Shown: in pieces, positions 1-11,239 of the stretch
Position numbering within the stretch: position 1 is the stretch's first letter
Layout: every line of letters begins with the position of its first letter
Assembly (NCBI RefSeq): GCF_902686445.1
Contig: NC_062215.1
Span: 24,140,750-24,204,749 of the forward strand
Direction of reading: 5' to 3'
From: Sciurus carolinensis
Lineage: Eukaryota; Chordata; Mammalia; Rodentia; Sciuridae
DNA: 64,000 nucleotides
The notes under the pieces: model-generated
What the model was told of the DNA's origin: nothing
What the model saw: only the letters and a program-made list of their open reading frames with translations
Database searches by the model: none
Program-made: the position numbers and the translations under genes

Positions 1-134
1 GGACTTCCGGTTGGTGTAGGAGGCAGACTTAGGGGGAGAGAGGTGAGGATGCTTCTTGTTTCATCCCAGCTTCAGCTTGGAATGGGAAATAATTGACTAC
101 ATGAATGAGGTTGTTTGAAAATAGGGCTTTTTTA

Positions 135-355
135 GCCAGGTGTGGTGGTGCACGCCTGTAATCCCAGCAGCTCAGGAGGCTGAGGCAGGAGGATCTCAGT
201 TCAAAGCCAGCCTCAGCAAAAGAGAGGCGCTAAGCAACTCAGTGAGACCCTGTCTTTAAATAAAAGACAAAATAGGGCAGGGGATGTGGCTCAGTGGTTG
301 AGTGCCTCTGAGTTCAATCCTCAGTACCCAAAACAAACAAACAAAAAGAAAACAG
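135..355 (+). mobile_element. B1-ID composite SINE (squirrel MEN-type)
   Basis: The left half is 7SL/B1-like (GCCAGGTGTGGTGGTGCACG, then a GAGGCTGAGGCAGGAGGAT-type core). The right half is ID/tRNA-like (GGGGATGTGGCTCAGTGGTT, then GTTCAATCC) and it ends in an A-rich tail. This fused structure recurs dozens of times in the window and is the main clue that the host is a squirrel-family rodent. Confidence 0.85.
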
Positions 356-460
356 TTTAAGTTTGAGGAGCTCCCCACCTTACCCACCCCGCCAGGAAGA
401 GCAAGGAGACACACCCACTGGGTATCCAGCAAAAATTGACTGCAAGATCTTTAAGCCACT

Positions 461-643
461 TTCTTTTTTATTTGTTTTTATTTTGTTTTTGGTACTGGGA
501 TTAACCTGGAGGTGCTTTAGCTCAGATCCACATCCCCAGCACTGTTTATTTTAATACAGGGCCTTGCTAAATTGCTGAGGCTTCAATCCTCTGCCTCAGC
601 CTCCTGAGTTGCTGCAATTACAGGTGAGCACCACCACACCTGA
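461..643 (-). mobile_element. B1-ID composite SINE
   Basis: This is a minus-strand copy: T-rich tail, then the ID half (TACTGGGATTAACCTGGAGG, CATCCCCAGC), then the B1 half (CTGCCTCAGCCTCCTGAGTTG). Confidence 0.8.
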
Positions 644-805
644 TTAGGCTGTTTACTCCCAAGCCATCCCTGGAGCTCTGCTTGGATGTTACCTGCAACT
701 AGTGTCTCTCTTCCTTCCCAGTTGCCGATGACTATGACAGTGGAGCGTGTGTGGCATTGGGAGGTTTCAGGGTCAGGAACCTTGGAATTTGGTCCTGCTG
801 AGTTA

Positions 806-1033
806 TTATTACTTTTTTAATATTTTGAGGCAGGGTCTAGCCAAGTTCCTTAATGGTTCACTAAGTTTCTGAGCTGGCCTTGAACTTGTGATCCTCCTTC
901 CTCAGTCTCCTGCTGGGATTATAGTTCAAACCTGGCATGGTTTGAACTGTGTTGGGGTTTGTGGTGCTAGTCAAACCCAGCACCTTGCACATGCTAGGCT
1001 AGCACTGTACCACTGACTACATTCCCAGCCCTG
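806..1033 (-). mobile_element. B1 half followed by an ID-like element
   Basis: The B1 part runs to about 940 (GATCCTCCTTCCTCAGTCTC). It is followed by an ID-like unit at 955-1033 (AAACCCAGCACCTTGCACAT, ending CATTCCCAGCCC). Both are in minus orientation. Confidence 0.7.
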
Positions 1034-1145
1034 GTCCTGGTGAGTTGTACAGCCCTTGGCAACCTTTCCCATCTTCCCAGACCTCAGCTGCTTCACCTTT
1101 AAAAGGTAGTCTTAGGCCCTAGTTTTCTCTTAAAAAGACCAGAAC

Positions 1146-1345
1146 CAAGCTGCACGCGGTGGTGCATGCCTGTAATTCCAGCGGTTTAAGAGATTGAGGT
1201 AGGAGGAGTGCAAATTCCTGGTCAGCCTCAGCAATTTAGGGAAGCCCTAAGCAACTTAGGGAGACCCTATCTCAATAAAATATAAAAAGGGCTAGGGATG
1301 TGGCTCAGCGGTTAGGCACCTCTGGGTTCAATCCCTGGTACCAGA
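1146..1345 (+). mobile_element. B1-ID composite SINE
   Basis: It has GCGGTGGTGCATGCCTGTAA at the left and GGGATGTGGCTCAGCGGTTA at the right. The AAAT repeat that follows has expanded from its A-rich tail. Confidence 0.8.
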
Positions 1346-1351
1346 AGAGAA

Positions 1352-1354
1352 AAA

Positions 1355-1401
<47 letters not shown>

Positions 1402-1403
1402 AA
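1352..1403 (+). repeat. (AAAT)n microsatellite
   Basis: About thirteen AAAT units continue the SINE tail and then degrade into AAAG repeats. Confidence 0.95.
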
Positions 1404-1429
1404 AGAAAGAAAGAAAGAAAAGAAAAAAG

Positions 1430-2570
1430 GACAGAACCAGTGCTGTGCTGTGGCTGATTTGTATGGGCTCCCAGAGAGCTTTCAAAGACTAATTATATGA
1501 ATTTTCCAATTTTGCACTGGTGCTTCAGGTTGGTGGTCACAGAAATGGGCAAATGCTACAAACTGAGGCTTCTCACTGTTTAGCTTTTGCCAGCACACCA
1601 CTGACCAGAACTCCTAACATGTGACATCAGAGAGAGGCAGGGCTGCTTTGGTTGAAGCCAGGGTGACCCCGCTTTTCCACCAAGGTTTGTCCAAATCCAG
1701 GACCTGAAAACTGTTAATAGCTGAAGTTTGAAATCCATTCCAGCTCTCAATTCTGTATGTCTAAGTAACAGGCCACAAGAGACAATGCAGGAGGGAAAAG
1801 GAAGAACAACAAAGAGGCTTAGTTTCTACCGTGTATTTGACGACCCAAGCCCTGGCCCTGCAGGCAAGTTGGCTGCCATGAGCCAGGAAGCAGCTCAGGC
1901 AAAGGGACCCTCAGGGCCAGTCCTGCACCAGGAGATGTCTCAGTGGGAGGCTTCAGGGGAGGGGATGTCACCCATCCTCTTCCCAGTCTCACCTCCCTGG
2001 CAACTGTTCCCTGGCCTCCCTGGTGATGTGACGCTTGTATCCGTTCAGGTACAGGGAGAGCTGGAGTCATACGGGAGATGGAGATGCTACATGGGCTTCA
2101 TCGATGGTAGGTGGTGGGGACAATGGTAACCAGAAGTGGAGGCTGCAGCTCCCACAGTTCCTGACCTTGACAATTTTTGTCTTCCCACACCAGTTTGTAG
2201 GATGGGGCTGCTAAACCAAGGTTAAAATCTACTTTAAATTTATTCTTTTCGATGGAGAAGGCAGAGACCATAACCTCATTCATCATGTGAAGGGGCCCAC
2301 CCAACAAGCATGCTTCACTCCTACATTTGCCAAGGTTCTGTGACGAATTCCATATTTCTAAGCTTGCTTGCTTTCAGGACTATTAGAATTAGCCTGGCTG
2401 ATTTGTTTGAGCTAGGAGGAAATACCAGAAAACAAAAGAAAAATAGCAGTCTTCATTCCACCTTAGCAAATATAGAAAAATTTAAAAAGTTCTTCCCTAC
2501 AGCTACCTAAATCTTTGCTGCATATAGTCCTCTCATATGTATGATAACTACTGATGACTACAGAATTAAC
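1430..2570. other. intergenic, mostly single-copy
   Basis: No gene is supported. Reading frames of 133 aa (1728-2129) and 83 aa (minus strand) overlap each other here without splice context or recognisable protein, so I treat them as chance. No young SINE is seen. Confidence 0.5.
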
Positions 2571-2661
2571 CTTTTTTTTATTGCATTGCTGGGTATCAAA
2601 CCCAGGACCATGTGGTACATGCTAGGCAAGGACTCTACTACTGAGCTACAATTCCAGCCCT
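2571..2661 (-). mobile_element. ID element
   Basis: T-run followed by an ID unit in minus orientation (GGTATCAAACCCAGGACC, CATGCTAGGCAAGGACTC, CAATTCCAGCCC). Confidence 0.8.
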
Positions 2662-2704
2662 AGAATTTATCTTCTCCATTCTGAATGTTCTGGGTTTCAA
2701 TGAA

Positions 2705-2775
2705 AATTGAGGCAGCATCTACTAATTGCCAGGTCCTTTGCTAGGTGCTGGAGAGAGCAGTCAGTATACACCTGG
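2705..2775 (+). mobile_element. MIR fragment
   Basis: CTACTAATTGCCAGGTCCTT and GCTAGGTGCTGGAG resemble the start of an old MIR SINE. The fragment is short and diverged. Confidence 0.4.
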
Positions 2776-3039
2776 ACTTGAACCTTGGGCTTTTGAGCTT
2801 ACAGAATTGTGAGGGAATCAGTCGAACTAGCAATAGGAGGATGTGGGATTTGGGGTGAGGATAGCATCCTGAAGAAATGATGGCTTGGCCCTGGGCTTGG
2901 GATAAGTAAGTCCAGGGAAGGACCTAGAGGGCAGGGAACATAGCTCCTGGCAGATAGCAGCCTGCACGGGGTTAACTCTGAAGAAGCCTGGCGTTGTACC
3001 CCATGTACCCCAGGGGTTTCTGGGTCTTTTCCAGAAACC

Positions 3040-4110
3040 CCTGAAAACCCCCTCATGGCTCCACAGAGCCCAGAGCAAGACAAAGAACTTGTGTCCGATC
3101 AGCTGAGCTGGCACGAGAATGGCCTTATTTATGCATGTAGTCCGGAGCTGGGTTTTGCAGGACCAGCTCTGTCGCTGACTCACAGTCGGCTGTGTTCTTT
3201 CCACTGATGCCACAATGTCTGTCCGGGATTTTATTTCTGCCTAATTTCCCTTTCAGCTTCTTTTTAAAAGCCTTGTCTCTTTGCTCTCTTTTTCTTATCT
3301 CTTTCTTTGAAGTGGAACATGTCGAGAATATGTGGGTTTCAGGGAAACCTGCCACCCGAGAGTGCTTCCCCAGCGAAAGGCAAGTCCAGCTGAGATGTGC
3401 AGTAGAAAGCTGATTAGCTGAGGCGCTCTCTCTGCCCATCAAGGAAACCCGTCCCAACCCTGTCTTATTTGTGCTATGGGGGGTGGGGAAGGATGGAAGC
3501 AGGGTCAGCCCTACAGTGACTGGCCAGGCACAATGGAATCTCTGCACAGTGTCTCCTGAAGGGGAGGGGGCAGATGCCGAGTGGCTTGGGAGCCAAGCCA
3601 ACAGATGGGTCTGCCTGGGTCCCTGACTAAACCAACCAACCCTTCCCAAGTCCAGCAGCCAGTGCCCCAGTATTTTCCCCTGGGATCCAAGTGAAACAAT
3701 AGGTGCCATGTAGGAATTCACTGGTCAGTGCTAGTTGGGTGGGTGGGACTGGGGAGGTCGGACAGGGCAGGCTTGTGGCGGGTGTGTCTGGCTTACCCCA
3801 AGGGAGCTGAGCCAGCCACGGCATGGAAGATGATGGGTTGTTTTGGCATTCATCCTCCTGCAGTTACCAGGCCTCCGCCTGCCAGGCTGCTGGTGTGGGA
3901 GCCCAGCCCCCTCCCCAAAGGGCCCCTGAGAGGGGCTGGGAGTGGGGGAAGGCCACCCGTGGCCTTGTGAGGCTGAAGCACAAGCTCCTTCCTCAGCTGC
4001 CAGGGAAGAATTTAATTACCAATTAAAGCCCCCTCCATCTGTTTCGGGCCTGCCAGAGAGCTCTCTCTACCCTTTAATTACATCTCTGACAACAATTTAA
4101 CTCAATTAGC
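3040..4110. promoter_or_regulatory. candidate conserved non-coding block rich in homeodomain-type sites
   Basis: This is about 1 kb of SINE-free, single-copy DNA. At 4005-4105 there is a cluster of TAAT/ATTA cores (around TTTAATTACCAATTAAAG, CTTTAATTAC and CTCAATTAGC) typical of homeodomain binding sites. A TGACTCA AP-1-like core lies at about 3176. No exon or promoter can be shown. Calling it regulatory is inference from composition only. Confidence 0.3.
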
Positions 4111-4139
4111 TGGTAAACACAGCAGAATGCAGGCAACCC

Positions 4140-4590
4140 AGGGCACCCTCTTGTCCCTGCCATCTGTCTGTCCGTCTTTCGCCTTCCCACTCGCTCTCAG
4201 TCTGTCTGTCCTGTTCCTGCTTCCCCATCTTGCCACCCCCCACCCCCACCCAATACACACACCAAGTTTTCTTTTTTCCTTTTATCTCCTCCAGCACCTC
4301 TTGTCTGCCCGGCACCAGCTGGACTTTTCCTCTCCCATCTGCTGTCCGTCCGTCCCTTTGCCCAGCTGTCTTGGTCTGTCCATTCCAACTTCCTCAATTT
4401 CCCTGGCCAGGCCAGGTCTCTAGGTGTCCCTTTTTTCCCTTTCCCTGTCCTGTTACCCATCCTTCTGTCTTCCTCTCTGTCTCCATCCTTCATTTAACCA
4501 AAGCCACCCCTTTTTGGTGGCTCCTGCGAGTCTCTCTCTGGGTTCTCTCCCTACCCCTTGCTGGCTCCCTTCACTTTTCACACAGACAAA
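4140..4590 (+). repeat. pyrimidine-rich (CT) low-complexity tract
   Basis: About 450 bp consists almost wholly of C and T on the plus strand (repeated CTGTCTGTCC, TTCCCTTTCC). Its asymmetry keeps several frames open on both strands; these are not credible genes. Confidence 0.8.
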
Positions 4591-4599
4591 TGTGAGCCC

Positions 4600-4795
4600 C
4601 ACCTTCTGAGCGCTCACTCTGCCAATCACTGGCTAATGGCTTTATGTATATTGTTGCATTGGATTTTTACAAAAATACCATGACGTAGGTATAATGATTC
4701 CCATTTTGCAAGTGTAATCACTGATGCTCCAAGGTCACGGAGCTTGCAACTGATAGCAGTCTGATTCCCACCTAGCTCTGTTGACTCCAGTACTG
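4600..4795 (+). mobile_element. MIR SINE (ancient)
   Basis: GAGCGCTCACTCTGCCAATC, then TGACGTAGGTATAATGATTC and CCAAGGTCACGGAGCTTGCA, follow the MIR consensus in plus orientation. Confidence 0.75.
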
Positions 4796-4869
4796 AATAG
4801 AGATGTCACCTGTGAGGGGAGCAACTCTGGTTACAGGGAAGGCCCCAACATTTGGGGGGAAGGCCCTGT

Positions 4870-5084
4870 ACTGCTAAATGAAAGATGAAACATTAGGTCC
4901 TAAGAACATCAGAGGGAGGTGGGTAGAGAGGGCCAAAAGGAGGGATGATTTCTGAGAATTTAACCTTATTATTTCTCCTGGATGGAACCTTCCAGATTCT
5001 AGTTTCCCACAGTGTTGACAAAGTTTCTCACTTCTTTGAGAAAGGAAAAACATTTCTAGGACCAAAGGGTGGGGGGCGGTGAGG

Positions 5085-5136
<52 letters not shown>

Positions 5137-6060
5137 GTAGACTGTAATTATCCTAGCAACCCTCCTCTGGAATGAAGAGGGGGAGGGCTGGAGAGAAGGG
5201 CAGCCTGATCTGTCTTGTGGACAGGCAGGGACATGATGGAGACCCCAGGTCAGCCAGGTAGTCACATGGCTGCAGCTTAGGCAGACCCCAGCCAGATAAA
5301 AACTCATCTGCTTTCTCCAATGTCCTTCCTCTGCTTGCTAATCATTCTTCCTGTGGTTAAAACAGGAAAAATTGGGGGAAGACTGCAGGAGAGAAGGAAG
5401 CCGGTTTCTTATCTGTTTCCTACTTTCCTTTGCTTTGGAGATTGGCAGTTCATCCGCAGGGGCTGGCTTCACTCGGGATCTGAATTCGCTATCCCGCTAA
5501 TACACATCACCCTGCTTTCTGCCATCCTAAATGTCCTGGGATCCCAGTGAAATTCCTCAAAGCTAGGAACTGTGCTCTGAAAGCAAATGCCAAATGTGGT
5601 TACAGTCAGCCTGGAGAGGGAGACTTGGTGCGTCACCTAGAATTTTCCACATTTCAAATCCCTAGGAAAGTCATGTCCTGCAATCAGACCTGGAAAGTCT
5701 GGGGAAGAGGCAACCAAGGGGCAGATGGGAGCCTGGAAAAGAAACTGGGCAGGACAGGAGGAACTCCAAAATGAGGAGGTTCCCTGACCAGGCTTCCCAA
5801 GCTCCATACAATCAGTGGGTTTGTGGGCAGTTTCTATAAACGGTACATAATATAGCCACAGAATAGTATGGCTGGTGGGTGTTTTTTTGTTTTTCCTACA
5901 CAGACACATGATTACCTAAAATTTCAGAGTTCAAGAGATCAGAGGTCTCTCTAACCTAGATCTTTCTTGCTGTAGGAATTATTATAGGAGCCCTGATAAT
6001 ATCCTTTGAATACTTTGAGTGACATGGCACTTACTACCTGAGTAGAGAATCACTTTCCAT
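4870..6060. other. intergenic single-copy DNA with a (GA)n tract
   Basis: No gene seen. A (GA)n run occupies about 5088-5131. Open frames overlapping it are low-complexity artefacts or short chance frames. Confidence 0.5.
5088..5131 (+). repeat. (GA)n microsatellite
   Basis: About 21 GA units without interruption. Confidence 0.95.
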
Positions 6061-6069
6061 TTTCAGACT

Positions 6070-6201
6070 GTTTTTTTTAAAAATATTTTTTAGTTGTCAA
6101 TGGACCTTTATTTTATTTATTTACTTGTGGTGCTGAGAATCGAACCCAGTGCATCGCACATGCTAGGCAAGTGCTCTATCACTGAGTTACAATCCCAGCC
6201 C
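6070..6201 (-). mobile_element. long-tail ID-type SINE (squirrel variant)
   Basis: The extended left part (TTTTTTAGTTGTCAATGGAC) precedes an ID body (AATCGAACCCAGTGCATCGC, CAATCCCAGCCC). The same arrangement recurs near 42.6 and 60.65 kb. Confidence 0.8.
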
Positions 6202-6740
6202 TTCAGAATGTTTGAATGTTTAGAAATTTGTTCTCATCTTGAACTTGAGACCATCTCCCTGCAATTCCTATTCTGTCCTATTTTAACCTTGTGAATCGAT
6301 GGAAAATATACAAACCTCCCTCCCCAGCTCAGTCAAACACCAATCCAATGTCCAGAAGGCAGCCAGCAAGAACCCCTGTGAGTTTAGTCTCTGATTCCTT
6401 CAGCTATTCAAAACCTTAATATTCCCTTCCTTCCTAACCTTTGCTCAGTAGCAATACCTTTCTTTGTAAATAATGTCCCAGGCCTAAACTGAATGCTCTA
6501 TATTCAGTCCAAAGGGCACAAGATAAAGACTATCACTTTTCTCATCTGGAGACTGTTTTTATTAATGCAGCTCAGAATTTGCAATTTTGTATGGCAGCCA
6601 CAGATCACAGCCGCTTCTACGTCGTTTTGGCATATAGAGGTAGAAGTCAAACAGCTAAACTTACCGTTTGGGGTCAATACCAACCTTAGGTTGTATCTTC
6701 CTTATCTGTATTAGCTCTTTTGCTGAAAAGTATTTATCTT

Positions 6741-6931
6741 AACCTTTTTTGTTTCGGGTGCTGGGGATTGAACCCAGGGGTGCTTTACAACTTAGCTATA
6801 CTCCCAGTCCTTTTTATTTTTGAGACAAGATCTTGCTTGGTTGCTGAGGTTGGCCTTAAATTTACAATCCTCCTGACTCAGCCTCCTGAGTTGCTGGGAT
6901 TACAGGCATATGCCACCATGTCCTGCTACTT
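6741..6931 (-). mobile_element. B1-ID composite SINE
   Basis: GCTGGGGATTGAACCCAGGG followed by CAGCCTCCTGAGTTGCTGGG, minus orientation. Confidence 0.85.
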
Positions 6932-7309
6932 CTTAACATTTAATTCATTTACACTTCATATCACTCAATTAAATTTAACAAACTCGATGGAGCCACATCA
7001 CATTCCACCGTGTTTGATTTGGGTCAGTGTTCCCATCCTGCTGAGATCTTCCTAAACCCTGAGACTGTCTTCCAGCTCTTTGTCATCCACGGGTGGGATG
7101 AGCTTCTCCTCCATGTCTTCAATCCTGATGAAGTGTTGAAGAGAATAGATGCTCCAAAGAAGTTTGTTTTGAAGAAATAACATCTAAATGAGTCTTTTTC
7201 AAATGGAAGTTATATTTGTTTTTTAGTTGTTGCTGGGGTTTGTTGGCTTGATAACTTTTTATTTTGATAAATTTTAAACTTATGCAAAAATATTTTAAAA
7301 AACTGTACT

Positions 7310-7473
7310 AAACCAGGCACAGTGGTGCATGCCTATAATTCCAGTGACTCCAGAGGCTGAGGCAGGAAGATCACAAGTTTGAGGCCAGCCTCAGCAATTT
7401 AGCTAGACCCTGCCTCAAAATTAAAAAATTAAAAACTAGGTAGGGATGTAGCTCAGTGGTTCAATCCCCAGAG

Positions 7474-7474
<1 letters not shown>
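7310..7474 (+). mobile_element. B1-ID composite SINE
   Basis: AACCAGGCACAGTGGTGCAT to GTAGCTCAGTGGTTCAATCC. The B-box region is shortened, and the tail is replaced by a (TG)n repeat. Confidence 0.8.

Positions 7475-7511
<37 letters not shown>
7475..7511 (+). repeat. (TG)n microsatellite
   Basis: About 18 TG units directly follow the SINE. Confidence 0.95.
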
Positions 7512-7512
<1 letters not shown>

Positions 7513-7890
7513 CAAAGAACTCCCATAGGTTGTTTATCCAAGTCCATCAGTTCTTCAGCTCCACTTGCTTTATCCCTCTCAACTCACATGTATGCACATG
7601 GATATTCTTCCTGAACTTTCTGAGAGTAAGTTGGAAACATCCTGTCCCCCTAAATATGTTAGTACACATTTTTTTTCAAGAAAGGCATCTCTTACTTAAA
7701 TAACCTCAGTATAATAATCAAAAATCAAGAAATTTTAAATTGCTCCAAAACTATTACCTAATTTACAGTTCATGTTCAAATTCCATCAATTTCCCCAGTA
7801 GTGCCTTTTATGACTATTCCTATCTTACCCAGGCAGGATCCAAACTAGGATCATGGAATTCAGTTGTCATGGCCCTTTAGAGTAGACAAT

Positions 7891-8212
7891 TTTTTTTTCA
7901 ATACTGATTCACATCCCCAGTCCTTCTTATTATTTATTTTTTGAGACAAAAAATATTTTGTTATTTTTTGTTTTGCTAAATTGCTGAGGCTGGCCTCAAA
8001 CTTTTGATTTTCCTGCCTCAGTCTTCCCAGTTGTTGGGATTACAGGTGTACACCGTGTCTGATCCCCCGACCTTGCCCCTCCACACCGTTAGCAAGGTCT
8101 TGTCACGTTGCTCCAGCCCAGCCTCCAACCCCTGGGCTTAAACCATCCTCAAGCTTCAGCCTCCTGAGAAGCTGAAACTACAGTGCACAGCCCTCCACTG
8201 CACCCAGCTGAA
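7891..8212 (-). mobile_element. two adjacent B1-type SINEs
   Basis: The first (7891-8072) is a degraded B1-ID composite. The second (about 8085-8212) is an older 7SL-type monomer (CCAGCCCAGCCTCCAACCCC, TTCAGCCTCCTGAGAAGCTG). Both are in minus orientation. Confidence 0.65.
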
Positions 8213-8214
8213 GG

Positions 8215-9140
8215 CCATCATTCTATTTCAACGCTAACTGCTAAAAGCAGTTTGGAAACATTTTTTAAAAATTCAATAGTCAAATCATCCCACCTTCCAA
8301 GGATAAAGATCTGGAGCCTCTGAGGAGTGTAGACTTCGGTGTCCCAGATTGAACATAATTCCCACAGAACCTTCCCAAATGTTTTAAGCAATGGAAGCAT
8401 TTGGAACAAGTGCAGCCTCCTGGTGAGATGATGTGAAGGGAATGTCCTCAAAGAGAAGAATGACTCCTACGGTATTTGCCTATAAATTTGCCTCATTACT
8501 TGATAGTTGAACTGCACACCGTCTTAGAGTTTCAGGTCCCAGAGGAGGGGGCACATTCTTCTTGGTTCATTTATTAAATTATTGGGTGAGTGAAGCTGAG
8601 CCCTAAGTCCCCCAAAAGGGCTATTTATACTCACCATGGGATGAACCCTTAACCTCTAAGATCAGTTACGGAGGAGGTAGGTGGACAAACGAAGATGCAC
8701 AGGGTGATCAATTCCCAACAACTCCAAAAGCAATCAGACTAATGCAGAATGAATGCCACTGACTTTTACCACACCCACTCCATAACAGGCACCCAGAAAT
8801 ATGAAACCACAGCAAACTAGTGGCAGCCAGCTTTACAGTGATCTGCTAAACTAAGGCAACCTGGGCTCCAACCAGAGCTCAGAGTCATATTGGCCAAACA
8901 ATGTTGCTGTGTGTTTCCTTTCCATCACCCAGGTTCAAGTCTTAGAGCTCAGTGCTTCTCCTCCCAACAGCCACTCTGTCACCAAACTTCTGCATGCTTC
9001 TCCTGTTATCCTTTCCTCTCCATTCTGGTCTAGTTCTTTGCTGATTCCCTGATCTGCAGTCTCCCTCCTACCAATTCATCCTATGAACCACCATTCTACC
9101 AGTAGATTACCCATCCCTTATATAAAAAGAAAAAAGAAAA
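8215..9140. other. intergenic single-copy DNA
   Basis: No gene, young repeat or regulatory motif recognised. Confidence 0.4.
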
Positions 9141-9145
9141 ATAGA

Positions 9146-9571
9146 GTCAGACATCATGGTATATATCAAAGCTCCATCTGATCCCAGCTGCTCGGGAGGT
9201 TGAGGTAGGAGAATTGCAGGTTTGAGGTCAGCCTTGGCAATATAGTGAGACCCTGTCTCAAGAGAAACAATAAAAAGGACCAGGAATGTAGCTCAGCACC
9301 CCTGGGTCAATTCCCAGTACTGGAAACAAAACAAAACAAAACAAAACAACAGCAATAACAAAAAGCGTTCAAGCCAGGCACGATGTCCCATGCCTGTAAT
9401 CCCAATGGCTTGGGAGGCTGAGGCAGGAGGATCACAAGTTCAAAGCCAGCCTCAGCAATTTAGCGAGGCCCTAAACAACTCGGCAAGACCCCGTCTCAAA
9501 ATGAAAAATAAAAATGGGTCGGAGATGTGGTTCAGTGGTTAAGCACCCCTGGGTTCAACCCCCAGCATCCC
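9146..9571 (+). mobile_element. two tandem B1-ID composite SINEs
   Basis: The first copy is at 9146-9360, ending in an (AAAAC)n tail. The second is at 9374-9571, nearly full length (GCCAGGCACGATGTCCCATG to GTTCAACCCCCAGCATCCC). Same orientation, about 13 bp apart. Confidence 0.8.
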
Positions 9572-9610
9572 CTGTAAAAGAGTTCAAGGTCAGCATGGTA
9601 GCCTGGGGAA

Positions 9611-9765
9611 AAATATACATGTAAATAAGTATATATGTGTGTGTATATATATATTCATATATATATATATATATATGATTGACAGCACTGTGTGTATTGT
9701 ACTCCAAGTATATACACAGCATTATATATATATGTATATATATAGCTTTATATATATATAAAATG
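9611..9765 (+). repeat. AT-rich (TA)n complex microsatellite
   Basis: Imperfect TATA/TATG/TGTG runs, interrupted by single-copy sequence at about 9678-9720. Open frames across it (rich in Tyr/Ile/His) are artefacts. Confidence 0.9.
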
Positions 9766-9891
9766 TACTCTTCTATGAGGAGCCATCTTCTTGGTCTTCC
9801 ACTCATGTCATGATATGCCCTTCTTCACTCTGCTCCATCTCTCACCTCCTTAAAGACCTGGGCTCTGTGGCTCCTTTTATGAATCTTTTTC

Positions 9892-9963
9892 ATGGTGCTG
9901 GGGATTGAACCAGGGCCTTGTGCATGCGAAGGCACTCTACCCACTGACCTATATCCCCAGCTC
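9892..9963 (-). mobile_element. ID element
   Basis: GGTGCTGGGGATTGAACCAG, CCTTGTGCATGCGAAGG, CTATATCCCCAGCTC: ID body in minus orientation without a long T-run. Confidence 0.8.
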
Positions 9964-10261
9964 CTCTAGGGCTCCTTTTAGAGGGGGTCCCAACTTCAAG
10001 TCCTGTGACCCTTCCCTTGGAGCATCTGGCATCCATACCACTTAATTGGCACTTGGCACGTGATTCCTTAGATGCTTTGTAATTTTTAATGCATCTCCTC
10101 TTTCTCATCAGACAGACTATAAACCCTTCAAGAGCAGAGGTCATGTTTATGTCTCTTTCCATCTTGTATTTAAGGTAATGTCATGTATATAGTTGGAGCA
10201 CAATACATGTTCAGTGCTGTTGATCATAGAACTTATTTGAAAAGAGTCTATAACTAAATGT

Positions 10262-10470
10262 TAATAATAACAGCCAACACATAAAAACCATTGAACACAT
10301 TGCCGTATGCTTAATCTAGACTATTTCATTTATCGCTTCCACTTCCCAGTGATCTAGTGGTAATTTTAGTCTTCATTTTACTGGTGAGGAAACAGAGGCT
10401 TAGAGAGGCTAAAAAATTTACCTGTGGTCATCCAGTTTGCAAAGTCACTGACTTTGACCACATTTGGGCC
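10262..10470 (+). mobile_element. MIR SINE (ancient)
   Basis: The internal stretch TTTTACTGGTGAGGAAACAG AGGCTTAGAG and the order of flanking blocks match MIR in plus orientation. Confidence 0.7.
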
Positions 10471-11045
10471 AGGGTAATCCCCCCACCCCAAGACTTTAAA
10501 TAATAATAACAACGTGATGCTGATGATAATAATTTAAAATCTTCCATGGGATGTGGGCCAATGGTCTCCTTACGCTGGCTTTTTAGTGTTTAATAACTCT
10601 TGGAAAACTCTTCTTATGTATAAATTCAATCTTTTCTTGAACAAGCAGGTAAAATGAACTAGAGAGTCATATTGGCACCCTACTTGAGCATTAAAGGGCT
10701 ACTTCCTTCTTTTTATTTATTTATTTATTTATTTGGGCAAATGATAGTAAAGAGGAAGCCTCTAACTTCAGAGCAGCCAGACCCAGAGAGAAATCTGTAA
10801 TTTTCAGCTTCATCCCACATGCCTAGAGGGGCTAGGGCTGAGAAGGATTTGGAGGGGACAACAGAAAAGAGGCAGGGATGTGTTTTCTCACAAACTGGGT
10901 CAAGTTGGGTTGCCAGTGGGGAATCTCAGTTTCCCCAGGACTCCAGAAAAGTGGCAGAAAATAGGAATCATTATATGTGTTCAGACTGTTCACAGAAGAC
11001 ATCTCAGCAAGGCAGTTCCTATCGCAGTCAGCTGATGTCACCAAG

Positions 11046-11210
11046 GTGGGGGAGGAGGGGAGATGAAGGAAAGAAACAATAGAAGAAGAGACAAAGAAAA
11101 AGAAGGAAAGATGGAGCAAAAAGTGAAGATGGGAAATGTGACAGAGGAGCTAAGTGGGAAGAAAGGAGAAGGTGGAGGAGAGAGAAAGAGAGCGAGGAAG
11201 GGAGGCGGTC
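11046..11210 (+). repeat. polypurine (GA-rich) tract
   Basis: About 160 bp is mostly G and A on the plus strand and runs into the left arm of the hairpin at 11194. The long open frames on both strands (133, 165 and 95 aa) come from this skew. Confidence 0.8.
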
Positions 11211-11231
11211 TTTTGACCGCCTCCCTTCCTC
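11194..11231. repeat. perfect 17-bp inverted repeat with 4-nt loop
   Basis: The left arm at 11194-11210 (GAGGAAGGGAGGCGGTC) is exactly complementary to 11215-11231 (GACCGCCTCCCTTCCTC) around a TTTT loop. The left arm is almost purely purine apart from C and T near its 3' end. It borders a CpG-rich element. No known miRNA seed was recognised. Confidence 0.9.
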
Positions 11232-11239
11232 CATTCCTA

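Noticed and set aside
9555..9806. Tyr/Ile-rich 83-codon frame on the minus strand
   Set aside because: It is translation of the (TA)n microsatellite.
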